A stretch of 9,151 nt of DNA from an uncultured Chromatiaceae bacterium (GCA_946482615.1 CAMLSF010000144.1:1-9151); one strand, 5' to 3'; shown: positions 1 through 7,730, counted from the first letter of the stretch. Translations and numbers: made by a program. Notes: generated by a model from the letters alone, not told the origin.

Positions 1-1958
1 TTGCCGCCAGTGGTGTCCACTGTACTTAAGAAGTTCACCGGCAGATGGTTATAGACTGCATCTTTGTAAATACCAAAGTCGCCTTTTCTTAAGGCTTCGA
101 TCTGGGCTGGTGGCGCATCAAATGGATCTACCCCTGTTTGTTTCTGCAAAATACCAGCAGCAGTGGTAAAGGGTTGATAGGACACCGCATCTTTTGGCTG
201 ATAACCTTTGATCGAACCATAAGTGACACGAAGCGTGCTGTTGGCGTCAGCATACACAGCTTTGCCATTGGCTTTGTTAAAGGCAATGATGGCTTCCATC
301 ACCACAGGACGGGCCACGGCTAACTTGCCTTTATGCTCTTTTTCGGCATTTTCTAATGCGATATCAGTGTCATACATAGCCACGGCGTACTGGATCAGTG
401 GATCTGTACTTTCTTTAAACTCATCAACCGATTTCCCCATCCAGGCCAGACGTTCGACTTCATCCGACAAGGTAGTCGCCTGATACAAACCTTCAAGCTT
501 AGTGCGAAGCGCTGCAACATCCAGCTCTGCAGAGCCTATACCAAAATAACCGTCCAGAGATTTCAGACGCTGATCTGCAGGTAATTTGGCGTAATGTTGC
601 AGGAAATGCAGCATCAGCTCCTGTTCCACTTTGGCATCAAAACTGCGGGATAAACGTTTCATACTGGCAGAAAAACGTTCCAAATCACGGTCCTGGTAGC
701 CTATTTCACGCTCTGCATCTGGTTTCTGTTGCTCATGAGCTAAACGATATAAACGTTTAGCAGTGTGAAACAGCTGACCATAACTTAAATAACCTAAAAT
801 CAGGTCACGCTGCTGGTTTTCCTGCTCTTCCTGCAACAGTTGCTGCAGATTACGCACAACGGCAGCATACTTAGCCTGACGAGCCGGGCTGGATTTAATC
901 CACAGATTCAGTGCTTTATCAAACTGATCTTTACGTTGCTGAGTATCACCTTTCTGGTAACTGGCGATCATCCCTTCGAAGTTTTTCGCATAATTGGCGA
1001 GTGATGCCAGAATACTTTCGTATTTAATACGCGCCTCTGAACCTTCAGCAGCATGCTGCTTAATGACCTCAATTGCTTCTTCACGGTAAGCTTTAGATAA
1101 AGGCAAAACCCGGGTGAACTGGTTCTCTACTTCAGCTGCAGTGTTGTATCTGTTAGTGCGGCCCGGATAACCAATCACCATCACAAAGTCATTTTCTTTT
1201 AGTGGCTTGGCTGACACTTTTAAATAAGAGGGTGGCGTAAAAGGCACATTGTCAGCACTGAAATCGGCAGGCTGACCATCTTTACCCACATAAGCTCGGT
1301 AAAAGGAATAGTCCCCTGTGTGACGTGGCCACATCCAGTTGTCGATATCACCACCAAACTTCCCTATACCTGAAGCTGGAGCATGAACTAAACGTACATC
1401 ACGGATTTCCATTTGTTTGATCAGGTAATACTCCAAACCACCGTGGAAACTGTAGACATCGCAACGATAACCCGGTGTTTCGCAGGCAGCGATCTGCTCC
1501 TTACGTAACTCATCAATTTTGTCAAAACGTTCTTTGCCTTTGAGCGCTGGCGACAATTCCTGATTAATTTGCGCTGTGATATTGGTCACTTGCTGAGTGA
1601 CAAATATTTTGGAACCCGGTGCCGCAGGGAGTTCTTCGTCTAAATCTTTGGCTAAAAAACCTTTGGCCAGCAAATTGTTAGCAGCAGTGCTGTTGTGCTG
1701 AATACTGCCGTAAGCACAGTGATGATTGGTCACCACCAGCCCCTGATTAGAGACAAAAGATGCAGTGCATCCACCCAGGCTGATGACGGCATTCATAGGG
1801 AACGCCGTCAGTTGAGCAATACTTTTAGCATCAATTTCCAAACCTTTTTCTTTGAGGAGTTGTTCAAGTTCAGGTAACTGATGAGGTTGCCACATACCTT
1901 CATCGGCATGGGCGAAAGTGGCGACGGACAAAGCCAGCGCTAGCAGAGTTTTTTTCAT
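1..1958 (-). CDS. S46-family dipeptidyl-peptidase (DPP7/DPP11 type), C-terminus off the window
   Basis: Secreted serine exopeptidase that removes dipeptides from the N-termini of peptides, probably in the periplasm. My translation of the minus strand from the ATG at 1958 stays open for 652 codons to the left edge. Residues 1-18 form a signal peptide (MKKTLLALALSVATFAHA) with likely cleavage before DEGMW. The family's catalytic His lies in VVTNHHCA (H80). DNWMWPRHTGDY at 205-216 carries the Asn-Trp pair that holds the substrate N-terminus and the catalytic Asp (D216). The frame runs off at STVDTTGG, which in S46 enzymes leads directly into the NSGSP motif with the nucleophilic serine, so about 60-70 residues are missing. 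The start is supported by AAGGAA at 1966-1971, seven bases upstream. The residue separating DPP7 (hydrophobic P1) from DPP11 (acidic P1) lies beyond the cut, so specificity is open. It is divergent from yqhA. Family assignment is secure. Confidence 0.93.
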   Translation of the reverse strand, partial: MKKTLLALALSVATFAHADEGMWQPHQLPELEQLLKEKGLEIDAKSIAQLTAFPMNAVISLGGCTASFVSNQGLVVTNHHCAYGSIQHNSTAANNLLAKGFLAKDLDEELPAAPGSKIFVTQQVTNITAQINQELSPALKGKERFDKIDELRKEQIAACETPGYRCDVYSFHGGLEYYLIKQMEIRDVRLVHAPASGIGKFGGDIDNWMWPRHTGDYSFYRAYVGKDGQPADFSADNVPFTPPSYLKVSAKPLKENDFVMVIGYPGRTNRYNTAAEVENQFTRVLPLSKAYREEAIEVIKQHAAEGSEARIKYESILASLANYAKNFEGMIASYQKGDTQQRKDQFDKALNLWIKSSPARQAKYAAVVRNLQQLLQEEQENQQRDLILGYLSYGQLFHTAKRLYRLAHEQQKPDAEREIGYQDRDLERFSASMKRLSRSFDAKVEQELMLHFLQHYAKLPADQRLKSLDGYFGIGSAELDVAALRTKLEGLYQATTLSDEVERLAWMGKSVDEFKESTDPLIQYAVAMYDTDIALENAEKEHKGKLAVARPVVMEAIIAFNKANGKAVYADANSTLRVTYGSIKGYQPKDAVSYQPFTTAAGILQKQTGVDPFDAPPAQIEALRKGDFGIYKDAVYNHLPVNFLSTVDTTGG

Positions 1959-2040
1959 TCGGAAATTCCTTGGCATTGAGGCCCAGACAAACTAACAGCA
2001 TCAGAGCTCAGTGCTGATACCGTTGCGGGTAACGGGGCTC

Positions 2041-2068
2041 ATTGTGCGACATTTTGCAATAAAGTAAA
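2041..2068 (-). promoter_or_regulatory. Candidate sigma-70 promoter for the S46 peptidase gene
   Basis: Reading the minus strand, TTTACT (2068-2063) and CACAAT (2046-2041) are separated by 16 bases. Each matches four of six consensus positions. The predicted start near 2034 would give a leader of about 75 bases. That leader contains a CAGCA/TGCTG inverted repeat at 1996-2016. The match is weak and was found by eye only. Confidence 0.28.
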
Positions 2069-2080
2069 ACGGCCGGAGGC

Positions 2081-2109
2081 TTGAATTTCTGCACTATTTG
2101 CCCCATAAA
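2081..2109 (+). promoter_or_regulatory. Candidate sigma-70 promoter for yqhA
   Basis: TTGAAT (2081-2086) and CATAAA (2104-2109) are separated by 17 bases, ahead of the yqhA ATG at 2139. Each hexamer matches four of six positions. The 180-bp region between the two divergent genes must carry both promoters, and this is the best plus-strand candidate I can see. Confidence 0.27.
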
Positions 2110-2138
2110 GTGAAGTCGTTAAAAAGACAGGAGCAGTA

Positions 2139-2648
2139 ATGGAACAACTAATTGAAAAGGCAATATACGCCACCCGCTGGTTAATGGCGCCTATTTACCT
2201 TGGTCTGAGTTTGGCTTTGCTGGCCCTTGGTCTGAAGTTTTTTCAGGAAGTCATCCATATACTGCCCATCATTTTCAGTATGAAAGAGGTGGATTTAATA
2301 CTGGTGATCCTATCACTGATTGACATTACATTGGTCGGTGGTTTGATTGTCATGGTGATGTTTTCCGGCTACGAAAACTTTGTCTCCCGGCTGGATATTG
2401 AAGGCGACGGTGAAAAGTTAGGCTGGTTGGGTAAGCTGGATTCGAACTCGCTGAAAAATAAAGTTGCAGCCTCCATAGTGGCTATCTCATCTATTCACTT
2501 ATTGAAAATTTTTATGGATACCGAAAATATCCCGAATGACAAAATCATGTGGTATCTGCTTATTCATATGACTTTTGTGCTTTCGGCTTTTGCTATGGGT
2601 TATCTGGACAAAATCACTAAAGAATCTGGTAATAAAGATAACTTCTGA
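2139..2648 (+). CDS. yqhA: UPF0114 (TIGR00645) inner-membrane protein YqhA
   Basis: Small integral inner-membrane protein of the UPF0114/YqhA family, 169 residues, close to the E. coli protein in length and sequence. Several stretches match what I remember of E. coli YqhA almost exactly, for example [55 protein letters not shown] and MGYLD. Hydrophobic segments at about 15-33, 51-74, 107-125 and 136-154 indicate four membrane spans. The polar stretch 80-106 between spans two and three is the most conserved loop. The biochemical function of the family is not known to me. CAGGAG at 2128-2133, five bases before the ATG, fixes the start. The gene stands alone: divergent from the peptidase gene, and followed by a hairpin terminator before the convergent porin gene. 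Family assignment is very secure; function is open. Confidence 0.95.
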   Translation: MEQLIEKAIYATRWLMAPIYLGLSLALLALGLKFFQEVIHILPIIFSMKEVDLILVILSLIDITLVGGLIVMVMFSGYENFVSRLDIEGDGEKLGWLGKLDSNSLKNKVAASIVAISSIHLLKIFMDTENIPNDKIMWYLLIHMTFVLSAFAMGYLDKITKESGNKDNF

Positions 2649-2670
2649 GCAGCTTTATCCGCACTCCGGA

Positions 2671-2704
2671 CGAAAAGCCCTGACTCAGCGGGGCTTTTCG
2701 TTTC
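2671..2704 (+). terminator. Rho-independent terminator of yqhA, possibly bidirectional
   Basis: A perfect 10-bp inverted repeat, CGAAAAGCCC (2671-2680) and GGGCTTTTCG (2691-2700), encloses a 10-base loop and is followed by TTTC. It lies 22 bases after the yqhA stop and 18 bases from the end of the convergent porin gene. The stem is symmetric, so it may also stop porin transcripts, though the sequence following it on the minus strand (TCCGG) is not U-rich. Confidence 0.8.
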
Positions 2705-2718
2705 AACCCGAACAACAA

Positions 2719-3687
2719 CTAGAAGTTATATTTAAAACCTAAAGCTGCGGATTCGTCCTGCTCTGTCTCGAAGTCCAGAGTGGAAAACATAGTGTAAATG
2801 GCCATCTCACTGTTCAGCGCATAGTCTGCACCTATAGTCCACAAAGTTCCGGTTTCCGGATGGCGGATTTTACTGTCGTCACGCTGCCATTGCAGCTTGT
2901 AGGTCAAAGCCTCAAGCTTATAAGCCAACTGCGCCATCACTGCATCCCCATCAATATTGCGGGTGACATGTTCACTGTGCTGCAGCATAACGCCGGCAGA
3001 CAACTGGCCTCCAGAGAGTTCCATCAGTTTAAAATGAGCAACAACGCGTTCAGCATCAATGTTATTCAGCTCGCGCGCCTGACTATAAGCAAAATAGTAA
3101 GGGTAGGCTTTAAACCCTGAGTCGCCATAACTCAAAGTCCAGTCATAACCACCGGCAACTTCATCACTGGCGCCTGTCTGATAAGTGGCTTGCAGTTGAA
3201 AACCCCCGATCACAGGGCTCTGATAACCCACTATATTTTCGAGTCTGTCTTGCCCTGCACTTAACTGGGCTATGTCATTTAAGGTTTCGTTGAATAAATC
3301 GATTTTGCCTTCGGACTTTTTAAAACGAGTGTCATTTTTACCAAAAACTAACTCCCCCCACTGACCGGCAAAGCCAATATAAGTATTTCGGCTGCCAAGG
3401 CGATGGCCTTTATTCGCATTGTCCAGGCCATTGACTTGCCACTCATAGACCACTATTAAGTCAAGATTCTCTGCCAATTCCTGCCGGGCTTTAAACCCCA
3501 ACCGACTGGATGGGGCTTCTATTTGCCAGCCCTGATCAGAATAACGATATAAGCCCTTATCTACATACAACCCTTGCAGATCCAGCTTACCGTAGAAATC
3601 CCATTCAAAAGCCTGGGCTCCGGAGCTCAGCAGCATCAGCGAACCAATGACAGCACAATATCTTTTGTTCAAATTCGTCCCCTTCAT
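2719..3687 (-). CDS. Gram-negative general porin (Porin_4-like outer-membrane beta-barrel)
   Basis: Outer-membrane porin, expected to form a 16-stranded, usually trimeric barrel admitting small hydrophilic solutes. The precursor is 322 residues with a signal peptide ending GAQA (cleavage after residue 26) and a mature start of FEWDFYGKLDL. Three features fit the family: SSRLGFKARQEL followed by an alternating strand, RNTYIGFAGQWGELVFGKNDT ahead of the constriction-loop region, and a C-terminal FKYNF ending in the aromatic residue required for barrel assembly. Two starts are possible. The ATG at 3687 has GGAAG ten bases upstream. A TTG at 3672 has AAGGGGA (3684-3678) five bases upstream and would give a more typical 21-residue signal peptide. 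The gene is monocistronic, divergent from the MCP gene across a long AT-rich region. The substrate cannot be read from sequence. Confidence 0.87.
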   Translation of the reverse strand: MKGTNLNKRYCAVIGSLMLLSSGAQAFEWDFYGKLDLQGLYVDKGLYRYSDQGWQIEAPSSRLGFKARQELAENLDLIVVYEWQVNGLDNANKGHRLGSRNTYIGFAGQWGELVFGKNDTRFKKSEGKIDLFNETLNDIAQLSAGQDRLENIVGYQSPVIGGFQLQATYQTGASDEVAGGYDWTLSYGDSGFKAYPYYFAYSQARELNNIDAERVVAHFKLMELSGGQLSAGVMLQHSEHVTRNIDGDAVMAQLAYKLEALTYKLQWQRDDSKIRHPETGTLWTIGADYALNSEMAIYTMFSTLDFETEQDESAALGFKYNF

Positions 3688-3738
3688 TATTATTTTACTT
3701 CCGGCAATCAGTTCATTTATGCCAAAAGTTAAAAATAC

Positions 3739-3764
3739 TAAATAAATTTAAGTACATTTATTTA
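3739..3764. repeat. 9-bp perfect inverted repeat upstream of the porin gene
   Basis: TAAATAAAT (3739-3747) and ATTTATTTA (3756-3764) are perfect inverted copies separated by eight bases. The arms are roughly 50-80 bases upstream of the porin start, where a regulator could bind. Because both arms are pure A/T in AT-rich DNA, chance is a real alternative. Confidence 0.4.
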
Positions 3765-3825
3765 CTAAGCATCAGTTTAGAATCAAATTATTTAACAGAC
3801 CAATAAAAGTACAGCGCTATACAAG

Positions 3826-4171
3826 CCAGATTAAGCCTCTTCTGTTAGCCCCAGAAACATAAAAAATAACAAAGCGACAATGATGACAAATAAATTAAAC
3901 TGACTACTGAAATAAATATGCCAGACTAAACAGTGTTCAGGATCTTCCCTTTCGTAAATCTGATTTACCAGACTAATTATCATACAAAATGACTACACAA
4001 ATACTTGTTATGCATTACTTTGGTTTCAGATACAGCGATCCATATCCAATACAATAACCACAACAATGAAAACTAAATAAATTCCTTCAGTATTTCTTAC
4101 AAAACGACGCTTTATAGGGTTTTAGCGGATAAAGTGGCAGATGTCAAAATCCAGACTGAAACAAAGACTGA
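3826..4171 (+). repeat. Dispersed CCAGAYTRA-like short repeats
   Basis: Four near-identical nonamers occur on the plus strand of the porin-MCP intergenic region: CCAGATTAA (3826-3834), CCAGACTAA (3921-3929), CCAGACTAA (3968-3976) and CCAGACTGA (4151-4159). A partial AGACTGA follows at 4165-4171. Start-to-start spacings are 95, 47 and 183. They could be binding sites for one regulator or chance; no function is implied by sequence alone. Confidence 0.35.
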
Positions 4172-4272
4172 CGATGCAGAATCCCTGTATTGACTATTAT
4201 GTTCTATAGTATCAGCAGTAGTGATAGTTCAATTTTCATACAAAAAACAAGGGGTGATAGAGCCCGTTGCCA

Positions 4273-4311
4273 GGTTTGCTATTTCCAGAAAAAGTGTTCA
4301 GCAGCCAAACC
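4273..4311 (+). promoter_or_regulatory. Candidate leader hairpin before the MCP gene
   Basis: GGTTTGCT (4273-4280) can pair with AGCCAAACC (4303-4311) if one C is bulged, enclosing a 22-base loop. It ends 13 bases before the AAGGAG ribosome-binding site of the MCP gene, so it could affect translation. It does not match any riboswitch class I recognise. Confidence 0.25.
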
Positions 4312-4335
4312 AAAGATTGTAGACAAGGAGTAATC

Positions 4336-5964
4336 ATGTTCAAAGATATGTATTTGAAAAATATAATTTTATCTATTCTTCTTATGTTCAGTGCCGGCAT
4401 GGCAATATTGAGTTTTTACTCCTGGAATAGCGCCAAAGCCAGCGAGGAAGGTATGGCCGACTTGTATCAGCTATCCGTGTTACAAGTGAACCCCATTTCC
4501 GATGTCTATGGCATGTTGTTACGTAGCAGGCTGGCCTTAGCGGGTGGCTTTATTGAAAAAGAAAGTGGCCAGGACGATAAGGCGCAGGTGAGCGCCCAAC
4601 GTGGTGAGAAGTTTCTGAAAGAAGCTGTAGACAAATTTAATGCTTTTGTTGAAGTGGGCTTAAAAGGTGATAACAAAGAACTGGTGCAGGAAATGCAAAA
4701 AGTCTTTTCTTTGTATTTTGCTGCGATCGAAAAGACAGCAAAAGAACTGCAAACAGGGACCAGCGAAAGTTATGTCACAGCCAATCTGGAAGCCCGGGAC
4801 ACCAACGTCAAAGCTCAGGAAATGGTGGCTCAGTTTGTCGAACAAGCCAGCACAAAAAACAGTAATTTTATGAAAGAGGCTTCTGACCGCTACACGGCTA
4901 CCGCTGTTCTGTGCGCGATCTTTTTGGTCATAGCTCTGGCCGCTTTAGTGATGAGCTGGTACCTGATTAAAAAAATGCTGATCCAACCTTTAGAGCTGGC
5001 AGGCGTGCACTTTCAGCGTATGGCTCAAGGTGATCTGAGCAGCCATATCAGAGTCGAAAGCAAGAATGAGATTGGCGCCTTATTTTCTGGGCTGCAGCAC
5101 TTACAACAAAGCCAAAAAGATACCATCAGCCAAATTAATAACACCGCCACTCAGTTAGCATCAGCGGCTGAAGAACTGAGTATTGTCACCTCACAAAGCA
5201 CTGAAGGTCTTGATCTGCAAAATGCTGAATTGCAGCAAGCTGCTACTGCGGTGAACGAAATGACTGTTGCAGTAGAAGATGTGGCGCAAAATGCCTTGTC
5301 CACTTCTGATGCATCAAGAGAATCCAATGAACTGGCAAGCCGCAGCTTTGAAGAAATGAAGCTGACCATAGCCCAGACCCGTAAAATGGCCACTGAGATG
5401 AAAACCTCAGCTGAACTGGTACAGGAACTGGCAACACAAGCCAACAATATAGGTCAGGTGCTGGATGTGATCCGAGCTGTGGCTGAACAAACCAATTTAC
5501 TGGCGTTAAACGCTGCTATTGAAGCAGCCCGGGCCGGAGATGCAGGACGGGGTTTTGCCGTGGTTGCCGATGAAGTCAGGGCTTTGGCGCACAGAACGCA
5601 AAACTCGACCAAAGAAATTGAACAACTCATCAGCCATATCCGTCAGGGCACACTAAAAGCTGTGCAATCAATAGAAGCGAGCACCGGACTTGCCGACAAT
5701 ACGGTCGAAATGGCCAACAAAGCGGGGCAGGCTTTTGAACAAATTTGTACATCCGTCAGCCATATCAATGAACGTAACTTGCTGATCGCTACGGCTTCTG
5801 AAGAACAAGCCCATGTGGCCCGTGATGTCGACAGAAGTCTGGTTGCTATCAAAGATTTGGCTGTTCAAACCTCAGCAGGAGCGAATCAGACCAATGCGGC
5901 CAGTCAGGAATTGGCAGGTATGGCCTCGCGTCTGATGGATATGGTCAAACGTTTTAAAGTCTAA
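4336..5964 (+). CDS. Methyl-accepting chemotaxis protein, TarH-like periplasmic sensor, 40H-type signalling domain
   Basis: Inner-membrane chemoreceptor that senses a periplasmic ligand and controls CheA through CheW. The protein is 542 residues from the ATG at 4336, chosen because AAGGAG (4325-4330) precedes it. The in-frame TTG at 4267 would add 23 residues ahead of the first membrane span and has no comparable site. Order: TM1 about 9-29; periplasmic helical domain about 30-186 with an LLRSRLAL stretch resembling the ligand-facing helix of TarH sensors; TM2 about 187-211; HAMP about 208-262; signalling coiled coil 263-542. The hairpin tip [23 protein letters not shown] lies at 384-406. About 140 residues on each side of the tip fit the 40-heptad class. 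Candidate methylation pairs are E279-E280 and E489-E490. There is no C-terminal NWETF-type CheR pentapeptide. It is monocistronic, and its ligand is unknown. Confidence 0.97.
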   Translation: MFKDMYLKNIILSILLMFSAGMAILSFYSWNSAKASEEGMADLYQLSVLQVNPISDVYGMLLRSRLALAGGFIEKESGQDDKAQVSAQRGEKFLKEAVDKFNAFVEVGLKGDNKELVQEMQKVFSLYFAAIEKTAKELQTGTSESYVTANLEARDTNVKAQEMVAQFVEQASTKNSNFMKEASDRYTATAVLCAIFLVIALAALVMSWYLIKKMLIQPLELAGVHFQRMAQGDLSSHIRVESKNEIGALFSGLQHLQQSQKDTISQINNTATQLASAAEELSIVTSQSTEGLDLQNAELQQAATAVNEMTVAVEDVAQNALSTSDASRESNELASRSFEEMKLTIAQTRKMATEMKTSAELVQELATQANNIGQVLDVIRAVAEQTNLLALNAAIEAARAGDAGRGFAVVADEVRALAHRTQNSTKEIEQLISHIRQGTLKAVQSIEASTGLADNTVEMANKAGQAFEQICTSVSHINERNLLIATASEEQAHVARDVDRSLVAIKDLAVQTSAGANQTNAASQELAGMASRLMDMVKRFKV

Positions 5965-5971
5965 GGATCTG

Positions 5972-6004
5972 ACCCCGGCCTTATGTGAGGCTGGGGTATT
6001 TTTC
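5972..6004 (+). terminator. Rho-independent terminator of the MCP gene
   Basis: ACCCCGGCCT (5972-5981) pairs with AGGCTGGGGT (5988-5997) over ten pairs with one G-U wobble and a six-base loop, followed by ATTTTTC. It begins eight bases after the MCP stop. The convergent dehydrogenase gene ends at 6011. On the minus strand the hairpin is followed by CAGATCC, so it is a poor intrinsic terminator for that gene. Confidence 0.85.
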
Positions 6005-6010
6005 ATCAGC

Positions 6011-7633
6011 TTAAAACAGAAAATCTGTCGCCAAAAACTGCGATGAGCCTTGTTTAATCATCTCTTTCATCAGCGCTATTTGTTCAGTATTGTATTTGCA
6101 GGCCACTAAGGTCGGAATAGAAAATTGCAATAAGGCATCCTCCACCGACAAAGTGCCCTCAGCCGAGTTTTTACGACCGGTAAATGGAAAACTATCCGGA
6201 CTGCGCTGGCACTGGCTATTGATATTAATGCGCCCCACCTGATTGGCGAAGATATCCACCAGTTCACCTATTTGCAGGGCGTCCTGACCAAAAATACTCA
6301 ACTGCTGGCCGTAGTCTGAGTGGATCACATAATGGATCACTTCACTGATATCGTCGTAAGGCACCACCGGTACTAAAGGGCCAAACTGCTCTTCCTGATA
6401 CAATCTCATCTGACTATTGACCGGATACAACAAAGCAGGACGGATCAGAGAACCCACACTTTGCCCACCTTCAGCATTGATCACCTTAGCGCCATGTTCT
6501 AAAGCATCTGCAATCAGTCCTTTTAAAAAGTCCACTTTGCCCGGTTCAGGCAAAGGTGTGATCTGTACCTTTTCGGTCCAGGGCAACCCCAGCTGCAAGG
6601 CACTGATGGCCTCTGACAGTTTCTGCACAAAAGCGTCCGCGATGGAGCGCTGCACAAAAAAGATTTTTAACGCAGTGCAGCGCTGGCCATTAAAGGACAA
6701 AGCCCCCGTCACCGCTTCTTTGACTGTGAGATTTAAATCGGCATCCGGCAACACTATGGCTGGGTTTTTCGCATCCAGACCAAGCACAGCTCGCAAACGA
6801 TGTGGCCGTGGGTGCAGTTTTTTCAGGTCGCTGGCGCCTTTATTGGTGCCGATAAAAGCAAATAAATCGACACTGCCACTTTCCATTAAGGCGCCGACCG
6901 TTTCACGGCCACGGCCATAAATCACGTTAATCACACCAGGTGGAAAAGACTCTGCAAAAGCCTGTAATAACGGCTGGATTAACAACACGCCATATTTAGC
7001 CGGTTTAAAGATCACCGTATTCCCCATGATCAAAGCCGGGATCAGAGTGGTAAAGGTTTCATTCAGCGGATAGTTAAAAGGTCCCATACAAAGTGCCACA
7101 CCTACAGCAACCCGGCGAATCTTTCCTAACGTGCCCTGCTCTATCACAAAATGACTGGCGCTGCGGTCCTGCTGCTTTAAGGCTTGTATCGTATCGCGGA
7201 TATAATCGCAGGTGCGGTCAAATTCTTTGGCTGCATCCGGCAAAGGTTTACCAATTTCCCACATCAATAAACGGATCACGGCCTCCCGCTGCAACAGCAT
7301 AGCAGCAAGGAATTTCTCTACCGCCACTACCCGTTCCATTACCGCCATAGAGGGCCAGCTACCACGGCCTAAATCATAAGCTTTTAAGGCAGCGTCCAGG
7401 GCCGCTTTAGCTGCTGTTTCATCCATTAAAGGCGTAGCGCCTAATAAAGTTGGCGTTAACTCACCTGCGTTGTTTCGAAGCGCAATAGGGCTATAGACCG
7501 GAGTTATCTCACCCTGCCACTGACAAAGGGTACCGTTTAATAAATAGTCTCGCTGCTCTATCGGAGCTGTGAGCTGCCACTGAGCCGGAATTTCAGCTGG
7601 GGTTGGAAAATACAAAGACAGATCAGCAGACAT
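6011..7633 (-). CDS. Aldehyde dehydrogenase, GapN-like (non-phosphorylating NADP-dependent glyceraldehyde-3-phosphate dehydrogenase)
   Basis: ALDH-superfamily enzyme of 540 residues. GapN enzymes oxidise glyceraldehyde-3-phosphate to 3-phosphoglycerate with NADP+, making cytosolic NADPH and bypassing the ATP-yielding glycolytic step. Visible motifs: GPFNYPLNE with the oxyanion-hole Asn (N187), IFKPAKYG with the cofactor-binding Lys (K210), FNGQRCTALK with the catalytic Cys (C319), EEQFGP (414-419), and QRSPDSFPFTGRKNS (476-490), which matches the phosphate-binding Arg region of GapN. The canonical general-base Glu of LELGGK appears replaced: the aligned stretch is LGLDAKNP, with Gly at 285 and the nearest acid at D287. 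At 540 residues it is longer than the roughly 475-500 of classical GapN, with extra residues at the N-terminus. AAAGGAG before the ATG supports the start. A semialdehyde dehydrogenase of another specificity is possible. Confidence 0.85.
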   Translation of the reverse strand: MSADLSLYFPTPAEIPAQWQLTAPIEQRDYLLNGTLCQWQGEITPVYSPIALRNNAGELTPTLLGATPLMDETAAKAALDAALKAYDLGRGSWPSMAVMERVVAVEKFLAAMLLQREAVIRLLMWEIGKPLPDAAKEFDRTCDYIRDTIQALKQQDRSASHFVIEQGTLGKIRRVAVGVALCMGPFNYPLNETFTTLIPALIMGNTVIFKPAKYGVLLIQPLLQAFAESFPPGVINVIYGRGRETVGALMESGSVDLFAFIGTNKGASDLKKLHPRPHRLRAVLGLDAKNPAIVLPDADLNLTVKEAVTGALSFNGQRCTALKIFFVQRSIADAFVQKLSEAISALQLGLPWTEKVQITPLPEPGKVDFLKGLIADALEHGAKVINAEGGQSVGSLIRPALLYPVNSQMRLYQEEQFGPLVPVVPYDDISEVIHYVIHSDYGQQLSIFGQDALQIGELVDIFANQVGRININSQCQRSPDSFPFTGRKNSAEGTLSVEDALLQFSIPTLVACKYNTEQIALMKEMIKQGSSQFLATDFLF

Positions 7634-7702
7634 GACAAAGCTCCTTTTAGCTAAATCTTCAGATTAAAACGATTGGAACAACAACGGAACGGCACTTAAC
7701 TG

Positions 7703-7730
7703 ACTATAGCCCTTGTATGCTCGACCACAA
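7703..7730 (-). promoter_or_regulatory. Candidate sigma-70 promoter for the GapN-like gene
   Basis: On the minus strand, TTGTGG (7730-7725) and TATAGT (7708-7703) are separated by 16 bases. The -10 matches five of six positions, the -35 three of six. The predicted transcript would have a leader of about 65 bases before the ATG at 7633. This is an inspection-level call. Confidence 0.3.

Larger units (their letters stand above)
3688..4335. other. Long AT-rich divergent intergenic region between the porin and MCP genes
   Basis: About 650 bases with no credible coding frame on either strand: visibly AT-rich with frequent stops. It must carry the porin promoter (minus) and the MCP promoter (plus). 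I found no convincing sigma-70 pair for either. GCGGATAA at 4125-4132 resembles the sigma-28 -10 element (GCCGATAA), which would suit a chemotaxis gene, but the expected -35 eleven bases upstream matches poorly. The region also holds a 9-bp inverted repeat, several CCAGAYTRA-like copies and a leader hairpin, listed separately. Confidence 0.7.

Noticed and set aside
138..483. Short plus-strand frames of 61 and 86 codons opposite the S46 gene
   Set aside because: The minus-strand peptidase frame is continuous through this region with family-like sequence, so these are antisense shadows.
4125..4132. GCGGATAA as a sigma-28 flagellar-class promoter
   Set aside because: The -35 box eleven bases upstream matches TAAAGTTT at only about half its positions and the distance to the ATG is about 200 bases; noted only as a weak possibility.
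4190..4210. TTGACT and TATAGT as a promoter for the MCP gene
   Set aside because: The hexamers are individually good but only nine bases apart, too close for sigma-70 recognition.
4267..4335. TTG-initiated 23-residue N-terminal extension of the MCP
   Set aside because: The internal ATG at 4336 has an excellent AAGGAG site and places the first membrane span at the normal position; the TTG has no such support.
5151..5447. 98-codon minus-strand open frame inside the MCP gene
   Set aside because: It is the antisense shadow of the repetitive coiled-coil coding sequence, with Ser/Ala-rich low-complexity translation.
6417..6920. 167-codon open frame on the plus strand
   Set aside because: It lies wholly antisense inside the dehydrogenase gene, whose motifs are unmistakable; its own translation shows no recognisable domain or ribosome-binding site.
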